Source: Hahella sp018986435 (GTDB taxonomy: Bacteria; Pseudomonadota; Gammaproteobacteria; Pseudomonadales; Oleiphilaceae). From it: a stretch of 64,000 bases of DNA. Shown piece by piece: positions 15,852 through 24,645 of this stretch. Position numbers and translations under genes: made by a program. The first letter of the stretch is position 1, and each line of letters begins with the position of its first letter. Below the pieces are notes generated by a model, which did no database searches, was not told the origin of the DNA, and worked only from the letters and a program-made list of their open reading frames with translations. The DNA is taken from positions 4,402,001-4,466,000 of the forward strand of contig NZ_CP192738.1 of NCBI RefSeq assembly GCF_050749805.1, in the 5' to 3' direction.

Positions 15852-16562
15852 ATGACACCCAAAGCCTATTTCGGCATTGCCCTCATAACAGCCACACTGG
15901 GGCTCTCCACCTGGCTGCTGGGAGGCTCCTCCTCCCCGTCTCCATCCGACACCAACACGAGCACATCCCCCGAAGCCACCGTCGCCGTTAACGACGCCAA
16001 CGCGTTTCTCCCCATCGGCATGCAAAACTTTTCCGCTCAGGCGCGCCCTTCCAGCCTTTCCAAGGACCAGGACAGTCTTTTAGAGGACCAGGCGCTGGAG
16101 CGTTATGCGGAATACCAGTCCTACTTCGATTACGGACGCGATTATCGCGAGCTGCTGCAACATGCGGAGCAGATGGACAGCGCCACCCGTCGGGAAAAAT
16201 TCTCCCGCGCGGAACAAAACATCGACCGCCTGGAAAAAGAACACAAACTCTCTGCGGCGGAAGGATTGATCATGAAACTGGCGTTATTGAAAATCACTCC
16301 CAACGACCCGGAAGCCAAGGCCAAAGGCATAGAGCTGATTCAGCAGTACAAGCAGGCGGGAGAAGCGCGCATGCAGGAATTCAAGGACAACCCGGACCCG
16401 CGCTTCGCCGAGTACAAGAAACGCGAAGCGGAAATAGTGAAGGAAGTGCTGGCGATGACCCATTATCCCAATGGCCTTAGTCGCGACGATTATCTCGCCC
16501 AGCGTCTGAACGAAGAACTCAAGCAAGCCTACGCGCTGGACAGCAGTGGGGCGACGAACTGA
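15852..16562 (+). CDS. Membrane-anchored or secreted coiled-coil protein, unknown function
   Basis: From the ATG at 15852 (AGGAGA upstream) the protein has 236 residues; an upstream in-frame ATG at 15819 has no ribosome-binding site. A hydrophobic segment at about 4-25 (YFGIALITATLGLSTWLLGG) acts as an uncleaved anchor or signal. A Ser/Thr/Pro-rich linker follows, and then a long charged helical region (RYAEYQSYFDYGRDYRELL, REKFSRAEQNIDRLEKEH, AEIVKEVLAM) with coiled-coil character. The plan recalls lipase foldases, but their RxxFDY(F/C)LSA-type signature is not present, so I do not assign that function. It diverges from the lipoprotein gene, with 183 bases between the starts. Confidence 0.65.
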   Translation: MTPKAYFGIALITATLGLSTWLLGGSSSPSPSDTNTSTSPEATVAVNDANAFLPIGMQNFSAQARPSSLSKDQDSLLEDQALERYAEYQSYFDYGRDYRELLQHAEQMDSATRREKFSRAEQNIDRLEKEHKLSAAEGLIMKLALLKITPNDPEAKAKGIELIQQYKQAGEARMQEFKDNPDPRFAEYKKREAEIVKEVLAMTHYPNGLSRDDYLAQRLNEELKQAYALDSSGATN

Positions 16563-16621
16563 TCCTGATCGCAGGAAAGGCTCCGCCCTCCCCGTTTCGA
16601 CCCCGTCTCTTCAAACAAAGA

Positions 16622-16645
16622 AAAGCCCCCGAATGGGGGCTTTAT
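16622..16645. terminator. Bidirectional rho-independent terminator
   Basis: AAAGCCCCC (16622-16630) and GGGGGCTTT (16635-16643) form a perfect stem around GAAT, with A and T tracts on the two sides. It lies between the convergent coiled-coil and pectinacetylesterase-like genes. Confidence 0.85.
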
Positions 16646-16676
16646 TGCAACGTATCAGCTCACCGGTCAGAGCGGT

Positions 16677-18080
16677 TTACAGCAACTGATCCAGCAACCA
16701 GTACAACAGGTTGAAACCTTTCTGATAATCGCTGACGGAGTCTTCTTCCGAAGCAGACATGACCGGGCCGGAGCCTTCCATCACATTATTCACGAAGTCG
16801 CCCAGCTCCAGACCGTCTTCCTGAATGTCCGCATTGTTGAACTCGATGATGCTGGTGCAGTGGCTTTCATTCACATCGCGGAAGCGTGGAATGTAGTAGC
16901 CCCAGTTATCATAGCCGTCCAGTGAGGTCATCAGGTGACTGGTGTCTTTGTACCAGCGCTGATGAATTCTCTGCTTACGCTTCTCTTCATCCGGCTCGTT
17001 ATTGATGTCGTCATAGAAACGCTCATAGGAATAAGAAGAGTAATTGAGGTCATCCCAGAAGTGCGTATGCCCCATGCGATCGTTCGGATAGTGCTCGCCC
17101 AGTGCGGTGTACAGCGTGCCCAGATCGTTCAGGTCCAGTGACGGCAGTTCGTTGCGGAGGTAATACAAAGGTCCGTCGCCATCGCCGTCCAGCCCCCACA
17201 CATTGCGGATGGTGTTCTGCAGTTTGAGGGACGGATACTCTTCTTCCGAACCAGTCACCGGCGCCGGGAAGATGGGACCGGAGTCATTGATCAGGTAGGC
17301 TTTGCCGGGGTCCATATCGCGACGCACCGGGTGATAGTTGGCGAATGAGCCCGCGCCGCCGGCGCTGCATCCGGTCATCAGCATTTGTCCGGGACGCTCC
17401 AGGTTGTTCTTCAGCCAGGCCACCACTGCGCGCGTGTTACGTACGCCGTTATGACGCCATACCAGCGGGTCATGTTCGCCGGTGGGGTCGTCGTAGATGG
17501 CGACCTTATCCCCGGTATAGATGTCCCCGGTGCAGTAGGGAATGTAAACCATGTTCCAGTTCTGGGTTTTGGTGCGGGTCCAGGGATGCAGACGGAACAC
17601 GAAAGGGCTCACCAGACTGGCGGACGGATTCTGCAGGCTCATGTAGTCGTCGGGAATGCCGTTGGGATTGCGAGCGCCGCGAATGCCGGTCTGGCCGGTG
17701 CAGCTTTCATAGTCCCAGCAGGCGCCGCCGCCTTCCATATAAATTACCGTGTTGCTGGTGTGCGCCACGCGATTGACGAAGAATTTATAAGGCGAGCCGT
17801 TACCGCAAATTGCGCCGGTGTCAGGGTGTAATTGAATGGTCTGCCATTGCAGATAAGCGCCGGGATTGAAACCGTCGGCGACTTCGGAGGGGTTGGGCGT
17901 CAAGGGATACTGCGCTGCGTTTTGCTGCTCCTGCGTGACCGGGTTGTTCGCACCCCGGGGCCAGATCAGGTTGCCCAAGGTATCCCAGAATGAGTAGTCG
18001 CCCATTTCTGCGGATACGCCAACTGAACTGCCAAGAAGACCTAGAAATACCGCTGTTTTTATTTTTGTTCTGGATTGCAT
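16677..18080 (-). CDS. Secreted pectinacetylesterase/Notum-like serine hydrolase
   Basis: About 467 residues from the ATG at 18080, which has GGAGG 8 bases upstream; the frame is open to 18110. The signal peptide ends near SVGVSAEM. The hydrolase domain has MEGGGACWDYESC (oxyanion loop and Cys), YCTGDIYTGD, and the nucleophile elbow GCSAGGAGSF (GxSxG). A downstream acidic LINDSGP and a late His in ESHCTS may complete a catalytic triad. This layout matches the pectinacetylesterase family, which deacetylates pectin in plants and removes lipid from Wnt in animals. Bacterial members act on unknown acyl or polyester substrates. It stands alone behind the terminator at 16622. Confidence 0.82.
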   Translation of the reverse strand: MQSRTKIKTAVFLGLLGSSVGVSAEMGDYSFWDTLGNLIWPRGANNPVTQEQQNAAQYPLTPNPSEVADGFNPGAYLQWQTIQLHPDTGAICGNGSPYKFFVNRVAHTSNTVIYMEGGGACWDYESCTGQTGIRGARNPNGIPDDYMSLQNPSASLVSPFVFRLHPWTRTKTQNWNMVYIPYCTGDIYTGDKVAIYDDPTGEHDPLVWRHNGVRNTRAVVAWLKNNLERPGQMLMTGCSAGGAGSFANYHPVRRDMDPGKAYLINDSGPIFPAPVTGSEEEYPSLKLQNTIRNVWGLDGDGDGPLYYLRNELPSLDLNDLGTLYTALGEHYPNDRMGHTHFWDDLNYSSYSYERFYDDINNEPDEEKRKQRIHQRWYKDTSHLMTSLDGYDNWGYYIPRFRDVNESHCTSIIEFNNADIQEDGLELGDFVNNVMEGSGPVMSASEEDSVSDYQKGFNLLYWLLDQLL

Positions 18081-18291
18081 TGTCTTTTCCTCCATTAATT
18101 GGAAACGCAATTCAATCCAGTCTCTCCTACCGGCTTCGCTCCTGTTTTTAAAAGAAAAAAGTATTGTCGCCGACCTTGGCTCGCCGGTAATGCAGGGACC
18201 GCTAACTGGATAGCTGAAAGGCTAGTCGGGGATCAAGGGTTACGCAAATTTAATTTAACGACGTTTACCTGTTTTGGGCGTTGGGAACGCC

Positions 18292-18846
18292 CTATCTGGC
18301 GGGTTGGGGGCCGCCTACAGCAAGGGCGCAGGCCAGCGTTATCGCCTGCCAAACGGGGAAAATCGCCGCGCTTTCCCAAAAGCCATGCCAGACGGCGCCT
18401 TTGGCGACCTCCGGCAGGCTGTTGATCAGCACGAAGTCCACCACGCCGCCCGCCGCGCCAGCCAGAGTGAATGACGCCAAAAAGACCAACCAGGCGCGTA
18501 TGCGCCAGGCGAGGATAACGCCGGCGGCGGTGACGCAAGCGCCCACCGCGCCCATCAGCGCCAGTGACACGACCTCCCAGGATGAGATGAAGAACAGAAA
18601 GCATAAACGCCACCCCAGAATCGCGGCGGCGATAACGATCAGCAGGCGCAGCACCTTGCGCTCGGCGTTCCAGCCCCGCCGCCAGGCGCCGAGACAGATG
18701 GCGGCGCCGAACACGCCGCCGGGCATCCAGTAGTTCACCCACAGGGCGTCGCTCCAGTCCGCCAGCTCCAGCAACACGCCGATGCCGGCGATCAACAAAC
18801 CGGAAGCGAGCCCCATAAGCGCGCCGACACTGAGATCTTTGTTCAT
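18292..18846 (-). CDS. Multi-pass membrane protein, partner of a solute-binding protein gene
   Basis: A 184-residue protein with about five TM segments (LMGLASGLLIAGIGVLLEL, YWMPGGVFGAAICLGAW, VLRLLIVIAAAILGWRLCFLFF, VVSLALMGAVGACVTAAGVILAW, WLVFLASFTLAGAAGGVVDFVL) and no recognised domain. It starts 15 bases after the stop of the solute-binding-protein gene on the same strand, so the two are probably one operon. It has no ABC-permease signature (EAA loop), so it does not look like a normal transporter partner. GC content is high. Downstream, 18081-18291 carries no gene that I can support. Confidence 0.65.
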   Translation of the reverse strand: MNKDLSVGALMGLASGLLIAGIGVLLELADWSDALWVNYWMPGGVFGAAICLGAWRRGWNAERKVLRLLIVIAAAILGWRLCFLFFISSWEVVSLALMGAVGACVTAAGVILAWRIRAWLVFLASFTLAGAAGGVVDFVLINSLPEVAKGAVWHGFWESAAIFPVWQAITLACALAVGGPQPAR

Positions 18847-18861
18847 GCGGGACGTCCGTTC

Positions 18862-19656
18862 CTACTTGATGTAGCGATCAATAATATTCTGATAAACGGA
18901 TTGGCCGTTGGGTTCCATCTCCGTTTTCAGTTCGTCCAGCGCATTCTGGAAGCGCTCGATAATCCAGTCCGGCGTATCGATATTAAAGGCGTAGTAGTTA
19001 TCGCCGGCGGAGCCAAAGTCATACACCGGCGCATACTCAGAAGGATTGAAACCGTTCTGTTTGATGATCCAGTAGGCGGCGATATCGCCATAGGCCCACA
19101 TGTCCACCCGATCCGCCTCCAGCATTTTCGCCGCCAGTTCCGGGTAAGGCACCGGCTCACGCTTTTCGGGAGGCACGCCGTATTCATCCAGTACGATTTC
19201 AGCGATGTCTTCACGTACGGAGGCGATGTGAAATTGCTTCACCTCTTCCGATGAGCGGACTTTCAAATTACGCTCTTTTTTGGCCAGCAACACAATCGGC
19301 GACGCCGCCACTGGTCCCACCCATTTGAAAAGATCCTCCCGCGGACCGCGCCGGGTCATGACAAATAAAACCGTATTGGGGGTTTTCAGGGTCAGCCGGT
19401 AGCTGCGCGCCCAGGGATGCACCTGGATATCCTCGCGCGTCTTTTTTGAACCGAGCTTTTTCAGGATCAGCTCCAGCAAATCAACGGAAAACCCTTTGAG
19501 CTTGTCGTCCTGAACGTAATTAAAGGGGGGATAGTCCTCGGTCATAAACGTCAGTTTTTCAATCGCTTCATCAGCCCGACACAAGGATGCGCCCAACAAC
19601 AACGCAACCAGCGCCACGGCAGGACAAGAGAGGACAGGACAGGAATACCATCGCAT
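18862..19656 (-). CDS. Periplasmic solute-binding protein, family 3 (amino-acid-type)
   Basis: A 264-residue protein. The signal peptide covers about 1-28 (VALVALLLGASLCRA) and GGAGG lies 9 bases before the ATG. The SBP_bac_3 domain opens with LTFMTEDYPPFNYVQDDKLKGFSVDLLELIL, the usual ligand-cleft start, followed by the PWARSYRLTLK motif that also occurs as PWARA or PWKRA in the two other members in this window. A C-terminal FQNALDELK and YQNIIDRYIK complete the fold. No ABC permease or ATPase is nearby; the operon partner is a five-TM protein. Stand-alone members in gammaproteobacteria can be sensors or scavengers. The ligand is unknown. Confidence 0.85.
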   Translation of the reverse strand: MRWYSCPVLSCPAVALVALLLGASLCRADEAIEKLTFMTEDYPPFNYVQDDKLKGFSVDLLELILKKLGSKKTREDIQVHPWARSYRLTLKTPNTVLFVMTRRGPREDLFKWVGPVAASPIVLLAKKERNLKVRSSEEVKQFHIASVREDIAEIVLDEYGVPPEKREPVPYPELAAKMLEADRVDMWAYGDIAAYWIIKQNGFNPSEYAPVYDFGSAGDNYYAFNIDTPDWIIERFQNALDELKTEMEPNGQSVYQNIIDRYIK

Positions 19657-19835
19657 GCTTTATAGCCTCCACACCAAAACGGTTTCCTCGTCCCACAGAA
19701 ACCAGACACAGGCGTTATACCTTCAATTCTTTACGCGAAGTGCGGAACCGTCAAACTTTCGCCGAATTCATATATGATTCAGATTACTTTTATCGGCAAG
19801 CATTATTTACGACCACAAGGCGACAACGGTTTCTT

Positions 19836-22800
19836 ATGTCCCAGGCGCTGGCTTTATTTCATCCAACTATCGCGGAATGGTTCGCCGCCAATTTAGGCGC
19901 GCCTACGGATATTCAAACCAAAGCCTGGCCGCGCATTGCTTCCGGCGAGCATTGCCTGATCACGGCCCCCACCGGCAGCGGCAAAACCCTCACCGCCTTT
20001 CTCTGGGCCCTCAACCGCTTCGCCACTGGCGAGCTGCAACCGGGGCGTACGCGAATCCTCTATATTTCGCCACTTAAAGCGCTGAATAACGATATCCGCA
20101 ATAACCTCAGCCGCCCGCTGGCGGAGCTGACAGCCTGCTTTGAGCGCAAAGGCGAGCCCTTCCCGGCTATCCGCGCGCAGACCCGCAGCGGCGACACCCC
20201 CTCAGGCGAGCGCCGCCAGATGCTACGGCAACCGCCGGAGATTCTCATCACCACGCCGGAAAGCCTCAACCTACTGCTGAGTTCGCAAAGCGGCCTCAGC
20301 CTGCTGCAGGACCTGGATACGGTCATCATTGATGAAGCGCACTCCCTGCTTGGCGTCAAACGGGGCGCTTACCTGATCTCCGCCGTGGAGCGTCTGGTGG
20401 ATCTGTCCGGTGAGTTTCAGCGCATCGCCCTGTCCGCCACTATCAACCCCATCTCCGTCGCCGCAGACTTTATCGCCGGCTACGAACTGGATGTCGCGCA
20501 GCCGGACTACGCGCGCCACCCGCTATACCGCAAGCGCCCGATCACGCTGGTGGAGTCCAACGCCGCCAAGCATTACCGGCTCAGCGTCAATTATCCGGCC
20601 GCCATCGCCCATCGCGGGGCGGATAAACACCTCTGGGACGCCCTGGCGGAAACCCTGCTGACGCGAATTCAGGCCAACCGCGCCACGCTGATCTTCACCA
20701 ATAATCGCGCCCTGTGTGAAAAGCTCACTTACAAGATCAACCAGGCGGCGGACGCCATGGTGGCCTACGCGCACCACGGCTCGCTGTCGCGGGAGATTCG
20801 CACCGAGGTGGAGCAACGCCTCAAGGGAGGCGAACTGGCCGCTATCGTCGCCACCAGCTCTCTGGAGATGGGCATTGATATCGGCGCGCTGGACGAAGTC
20901 GTACTGGTGCAGACCGCCGGTTCAGTGGCGGCGGCGATCCAGCGCGTGGGTCGGGCCGGACATAATGTCGGCGACGTCAGCGTCGGTTCTCTGTTTCCCA
21001 CGCATCCGCAGGACTTTCTGGAGTCCGCCGTCCTGGCCAAAGCCATTATGGAAAGAGATCTGGAGCCGGTGCGCCCATTGCAATGCCCTCTGGATGTACT
21101 GGCGCAGATAATTATCTCCATGACCGGCGTCGCCACCTGGGACCTGGATGAGCTGTACGCCCATTTGCGCATGTCCAGCGTTTACCACCCTTTACCCCGC
21201 CGTCAATTTGATCTGGTGATTGACATGCTGGCGGGGCGTTACGCGGAGAGTCGCATCCGCGAACTGCAGGCGCGGGTCTCCGTGGACCGTCTGGACAATA
21301 CGGTCACTGCGCGACCGGGCGCGTTGCTCTCTCTGTATCAGTCCGGGGGCGTGATACCGGATCGAGGTTATTTTCATCTGCGTCATCAGGACAGCAGCGC
21401 CCGCATCGGCGAGCTGGACGAAGAGTTTGTCTGGGAGGCGAAAATCGGACAAAGCTTCACTCTCGGCGCACAATTCTGGCAAATCCAGAAAATCACCCAC
21501 AACGACGTATTCGTGCTTCCCGCCAAAGCGGGCGCCACTACGCCGCCGTTTTGGAAAGCCGAGTCCATCAGTCGTAATTTCCACTTCTCCGAACAAATTG
21601 GCCTGTTCCTGAAATATCTGGACGCCAACCTGGACGCCGATGATCTGGTCGCCACCTTGCAGTCGCAATATTGCATGACTGCGGAAGCGGCGGACCCTCT
21701 GCTGGATTTCCTGCGTCGCCAACGCGCCCACACAGGACGCCCCCTGCCGCATCGTCACCATCTATTGGTGGAGATCGTCGACTCAATACTGGGACACAGC
21801 CAGGGCCGTCAGATGGTGCTGCATACCGGCTGGGGCGCGGAAGTGAACCGCCCCTGGGGCATGGCTTTGGAAGCCGCCTGGCTGGAATCCTTCGGCGAGC
21901 AGCCGGTGGTGTACGTCAGTAACGAGTGCATCGTCCTGCAAATGCCAGAGGAGATTCCTGTCGAAACCATTCTCTCTCTGGTCTCCCCGGAGCGGATAGA
22001 GGCTCTGTTACGCGCCCGTCTGGAAGGCTCCGGCTTTTTCGGCGCACGTTTCCGGGAATGCGCAGGCCGCGCGTTGCTGCTCAACAGAGGTAAGTTCAAC
22101 GAGCGCCGGCCTTTGTGGATGAGTCGCTTACAGTCGCAGAAATTGCTGAACTCCGTGCTCAAGTACGAGGACTTTCCCATTCTGCTGGAAACCTGGCGCA
22201 CCTGTCTGCAGGACGAATTCGATCTTCTCGCGTTAAAACAACTGCTGGAGGAGCTGCAAACCGGACAGGTGCAATGGTCCGTCGCCAACACCCGGACGCC
22301 CAGCCCCATGGCGCAGAATATCGCCTGGGAGCAGGTCAACCTGTACATGTACAAGGACGACACGCCCACCTCGGACAAGTCCTCCAATCTCAGCGAGGAC
22401 CTGTTGCGAGAGCTTCTGTACAACGATGAACTGCGTCCCACTGTAAACGCAGAGCTGTGTCAGCGTTTTGTACAAAAACGCCAGCGTCTGACGCCAGGAT
22501 ATGCGCCGGACAGCGCGCGAGACCTGTTGGACTGGATCAAGGAACGCGGCGCTATTCCGGATTCTGAATGGCGCGCATTACTCGCCCGTATTGAGTCAGA
22601 GTCCGGCAAGGAGGCGCTGCAAGACATGCTGACGGCGACGGAGGCCAAACGTATTCGTCTGACGCATCGCGACGCCCAGATTATGGTAGCGCGGGAAAAC
22701 CAGGACTCCTTCGCACAGGCGTTCTATCCGGAAACCGACGGGGATGCGGAATCCGATGCGCTCTTCGATACGCTGTTGGGCGAGTGGCTGCGCTTTTACG

Positions 22801-24254
22801 GCCCGGTATCCTCCTCGGAGATAAGCCACTGGCTTGGCGTCGATCCACAACGTTTGCAACGGGCTCTCGACGATCTGGTGGAAGCGCGCGCAATCGTGGC
22901 CGGCCCGCTGATCGAAGGGGATACCGAGCTGCGTTATTGCGACCGGGAGAACTTCGAAATCCTCCTGCATATGGCGCGCAAAGAGGCCGCGCCGGAATTC
23001 GCCCCTCTCCCCCTGGAGCAGCTTCCCCTGTTCTTGCATTGCTGGCAGACTCAGGCGTGCGAGCGTGACGACGATCCCCATGAGCGACTCTTCGATATTA
23101 TGCAACGCCTGCAGGGAACGCCCGCCCCTGCTCCGCTCTGGGAGAGTGAAATACTCCCCGCGCGACTGCCGGACTATAACCCGGCCTTGCTGGATCATCT
23201 GTTTCAGGAATCCGACCTGGAGTGGCTTGGCGTAGAGGAAGGCAAAACCCTATTCTGCTTCAATGCGGATCTGGATCTGCTTGACGCCCCCTCAGCTCTA
23301 AACGAAGCAAGCGCCGACGAACTGCAAACCCTGTTTCCAGACGCCGACAGCCGTTACGACTTCCAGGCCCTCTCCGGGAAAAGCGGATGGGACAACAGAG
23401 CGCTGACGGAATGCTTATGGGACTGGGTATGGAAGCAACGCATCAACAATGACACCTTCGCCGCGTTGCGCAGAGGGGTAGAAAACAAATTCACTATTCC
23501 CGACTTGCCCGCTCAGAGTTCCGGCAGGCCTCCTTCGCGCCGACGCGCCATGCGCCACTCCTTCGCCCAGTCAAAACAGGCGGCGAACAGCCCCGGAACC
23601 TGGCGGCAAGTGCGCTGGCCTCTGCGGCAGGAAGACCCGATAACGGAACAGGAACGCGGCAAAGACCGCGCACGCCTGCTGCTAAGTCGCTACGGCGTAG
23701 TGTTTCGCGAACTGCTACAAAGAGAGCTGCCGGAAATGCGCTGGAGCGCAGTGTTTCGCTCCCTGCGCCTGATGGAGCTTTCCAGAGAGATTATTGGCGG
23801 CTACTTTTTCAAAGATATCCCCGGCCCACAGTTCATTACCCCCATCGCGCTGCAAATGCTGCAGACCAGTCTGCCGCAGACGCAGATCTACTGGTTCAAC
23901 GCCACCGATCCCATGTCGCTTTGCGGGCTGGGCCTGCCGGGCCTGCAACAACAACTGCCGAAACGTTTGGACTCCATCCATATGGCGTTTAAGGGGCCGG
24001 AGCTGATCATGACGTCTCGCCGCAATGGCAAACAGCTGGATATCACGATTGCCCCAGACCATCCAGATATAGAGGCCTGTCTGGCGCCTTTATGCAACCT
24101 GCTGTATCGACCCCATCAGCCGCTCAAAAACATCAACCTGGAAACCATTAACGGCGAGAAAGCCACGGACAGTCCCTACCTCGTTCCTCTGAGCCGGTTG
24201 TTCGACGTGCAGAAGGGATACAAGGACGTCGCGCTCAACCGCAAACTGCTGTGA
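19836..24254 (+). CDS. lhr: Lhr-type ATP-dependent DNA helicase, full length
   Basis: About 1472 residues from the ATG at 19836, close to the roughly 1500 of full-length bacterial Lhr; the open frame runs 83 codons further upstream but that part overlaps the divergent signal-peptide gene and looks non-coding. Helicase motifs are clear: APTGSGKT (Walker A), IIDEAH (Walker B), RIALSATI (motif III), ATSSLEMGIDIG and QRVGRAGH (motifs V and VI). A winged-helix region and the DEAD/DEAH-associated domain follow to about residue 850. The long C-terminal part (about 850-1450), with an AlkZ-like winged-helix character, is the Lhr-CTD. Lhr unwinds DNA and RNA:DNA hybrids 3'-5' in repair. A uracil-DNA glycosylase activity has been reported for the E. 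coli CTD. Confidence 0.94.
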   Translation: MSQALALFHPTIAEWFAANLGAPTDIQTKAWPRIASGEHCLITAPTGSGKTLTAFLWALNRFATGELQPGRTRILYISPLKALNNDIRNNLSRPLAELTACFERKGEPFPAIRAQTRSGDTPSGERRQMLRQPPEILITTPESLNLLLSSQSGLSLLQDLDTVIIDEAHSLLGVKRGAYLISAVERLVDLSGEFQRIALSATINPISVAADFIAGYELDVAQPDYARHPLYRKRPITLVESNAAKHYRLSVNYPAAIAHRGADKHLWDALAETLLTRIQANRATLIFTNNRALCEKLTYKINQAADAMVAYAHHGSLSREIRTEVEQRLKGGELAAIVATSSLEMGIDIGALDEVVLVQTAGSVAAAIQRVGRAGHNVGDVSVGSLFPTHPQDFLESAVLAKAIMERDLEPVRPLQCPLDVLAQIIISMTGVATWDLDELYAHLRMSSVYHPLPRRQFDLVIDMLAGRYAESRIRELQARVSVDRLDNTVTARPGALLSLYQSGGVIPDRGYFHLRHQDSSARIGELDEEFVWEAKIGQSFTLGAQFWQIQKITHNDVFVLPAKAGATTPPFWKAESISRNFHFSEQIGLFLKYLDANLDADDLVATLQSQYCMTAEAADPLLDFLRRQRAHTGRPLPHRHHLLVEIVDSILGHSQGRQMVLHTGWGAEVNRPWGMALEAAWLESFGEQPVVYVSNECIVLQMPEEIPVETILSLVSPERIEALLRARLEGSGFFGARFRECAGRALLLNRGKFNERRPLWMSRLQSQKLLNSVLKYEDFPILLETWRTCLQDEFDLLALKQLLEELQTGQVQWSVANTRTPSPMAQNIAWEQVNLYMYKDDTPTSDKSSNLSEDLLRELLYNDELRPTVNAELCQRFVQKRQRLTPGYAPDSARDLLDWIKERGAIPDSEWRALLARIESESGKEALQDMLTATEAKRIRLTHRDAQIMVARENQDSFAQAFYPETDGDAESDALFDTLLGEWLRFYGPVSSSEISHWLGVDPQRLQRALDDLVEARAIVAGPLIEGDTELRYCDRENFEILLHMARKEAAPEFAPLPLEQLPLFLHCWQTQACERDDDPHERLFDIMQRLQGTPAPAPLWESEILPARLPDYNPALLDHLFQESDLEWLGVEEGKTLFCFNADLDLLDAPSALNEASADELQTLFPDADSRYDFQALSGKSGWDNRALTECLWDWVWKQRINNDTFAALRRGVENKFTIPDLPAQSSGRPPSRRRAMRHSFAQSKQAANSPGTWRQVRWPLRQEDPITEQERGKDRARLLLSRYGVVFRELLQRELPEMRWSAVFRSLRLMELSREIIGGYFFKDIPGPQFITPIALQMLQTSLPQTQIYWFNATDPMSLCGLGLPGLQQQLPKRLDSIHMAFKGPELIMTSRRNGKQLDITIAPDHPDIEACLAPLCNLLYRPHQPLKNINLETINGEKATDSPYLVPLSRLFDVQKGYKDVALNRKLL

Positions 24255-24276
24255 CGCCCGCCATCCAGCGGGCGTC
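24253..24276. terminator. Stem-loop after lhr
   Basis: GACGCCCGC (24253-24261) pairs perfectly with GCGGGCGTC (24268-24276) around CATCCA. It begins inside the lhr stop codon and has no T run. It may end lhr transcription and also protect the end of the small minus-strand message that stops at 24284. Confidence 0.5.
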
Positions 24277-24283
24277 CGGGACG

Positions 24284-24400
24284 TCAACCCAATGCGATAC
24301 CGCTTACCGCAAACATAATCGCGACCAGATAAAACAGAAATACCTTCAGATTTGCTGGAACAACCGGAAAGGGATGCGTCGGGAGGTGTTTGATTATCAT
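24284..24400 (-). CDS. Putative 38-residue single-span membrane peptide
   Basis: This frame is too short for routine gene calls. ATG at 24400 is preceded by AGAGGAG with 8 bases between, one of the best ribosome-binding sites in the window. The peptide has a polar, proline-containing N-terminus (MIIKHLPTHPFPVVP) and then one hydrophobic span (LKVFLFYLVAIMFAVSGIALG) ending at the TGA at 24284. That plan, a Lys before a 20-residue helix and almost nothing after it, is that of many small inner-membrane regulators. Its function is unknown and expression is unproven. The remaining 24401-24645 holds no other gene that I can support. Confidence 0.5.
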   Translation of the reverse strand: MIIKHLPTHPFPVVPANLKVFLFYLVAIMFAVSGIALG

Positions 24401-24645
24401 TGCTTCACTCCTCTGTTTATTGTCGGCGTTCTAGCCACGCCTGCAGGGTGAACGGATGAAGCAACTCGCAAAAAGCCGGCCGCGGTATCCTGCAGGGACT
24501 CCTCTGGCTAATCAGAGTTCCCTCTGGCGAGCACAACACAGGCACTACGATGGATACAGCGGACACAGACGGCGTCTGACAGGAGGCAACCACTCGATCC
24601 AACGCCCGGCTCAGGTTAAAGAATAGACGGGCTTCACAAATTGGT

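Noticed and set aside
15852..16562. Lipase-specific foldase
   Set aside because: The anchor plus helical plan is similar, but I cannot find the foldase signature and no lipase gene is adjacent.
19587..19835. N-terminal extension of lhr by 83 codons
   Set aside because: It overlaps the divergent solute-binding-protein start and its strong ribosome-binding site, and the extension is unlike Lhr proteins, which begin near the MSQALALFHP segment.
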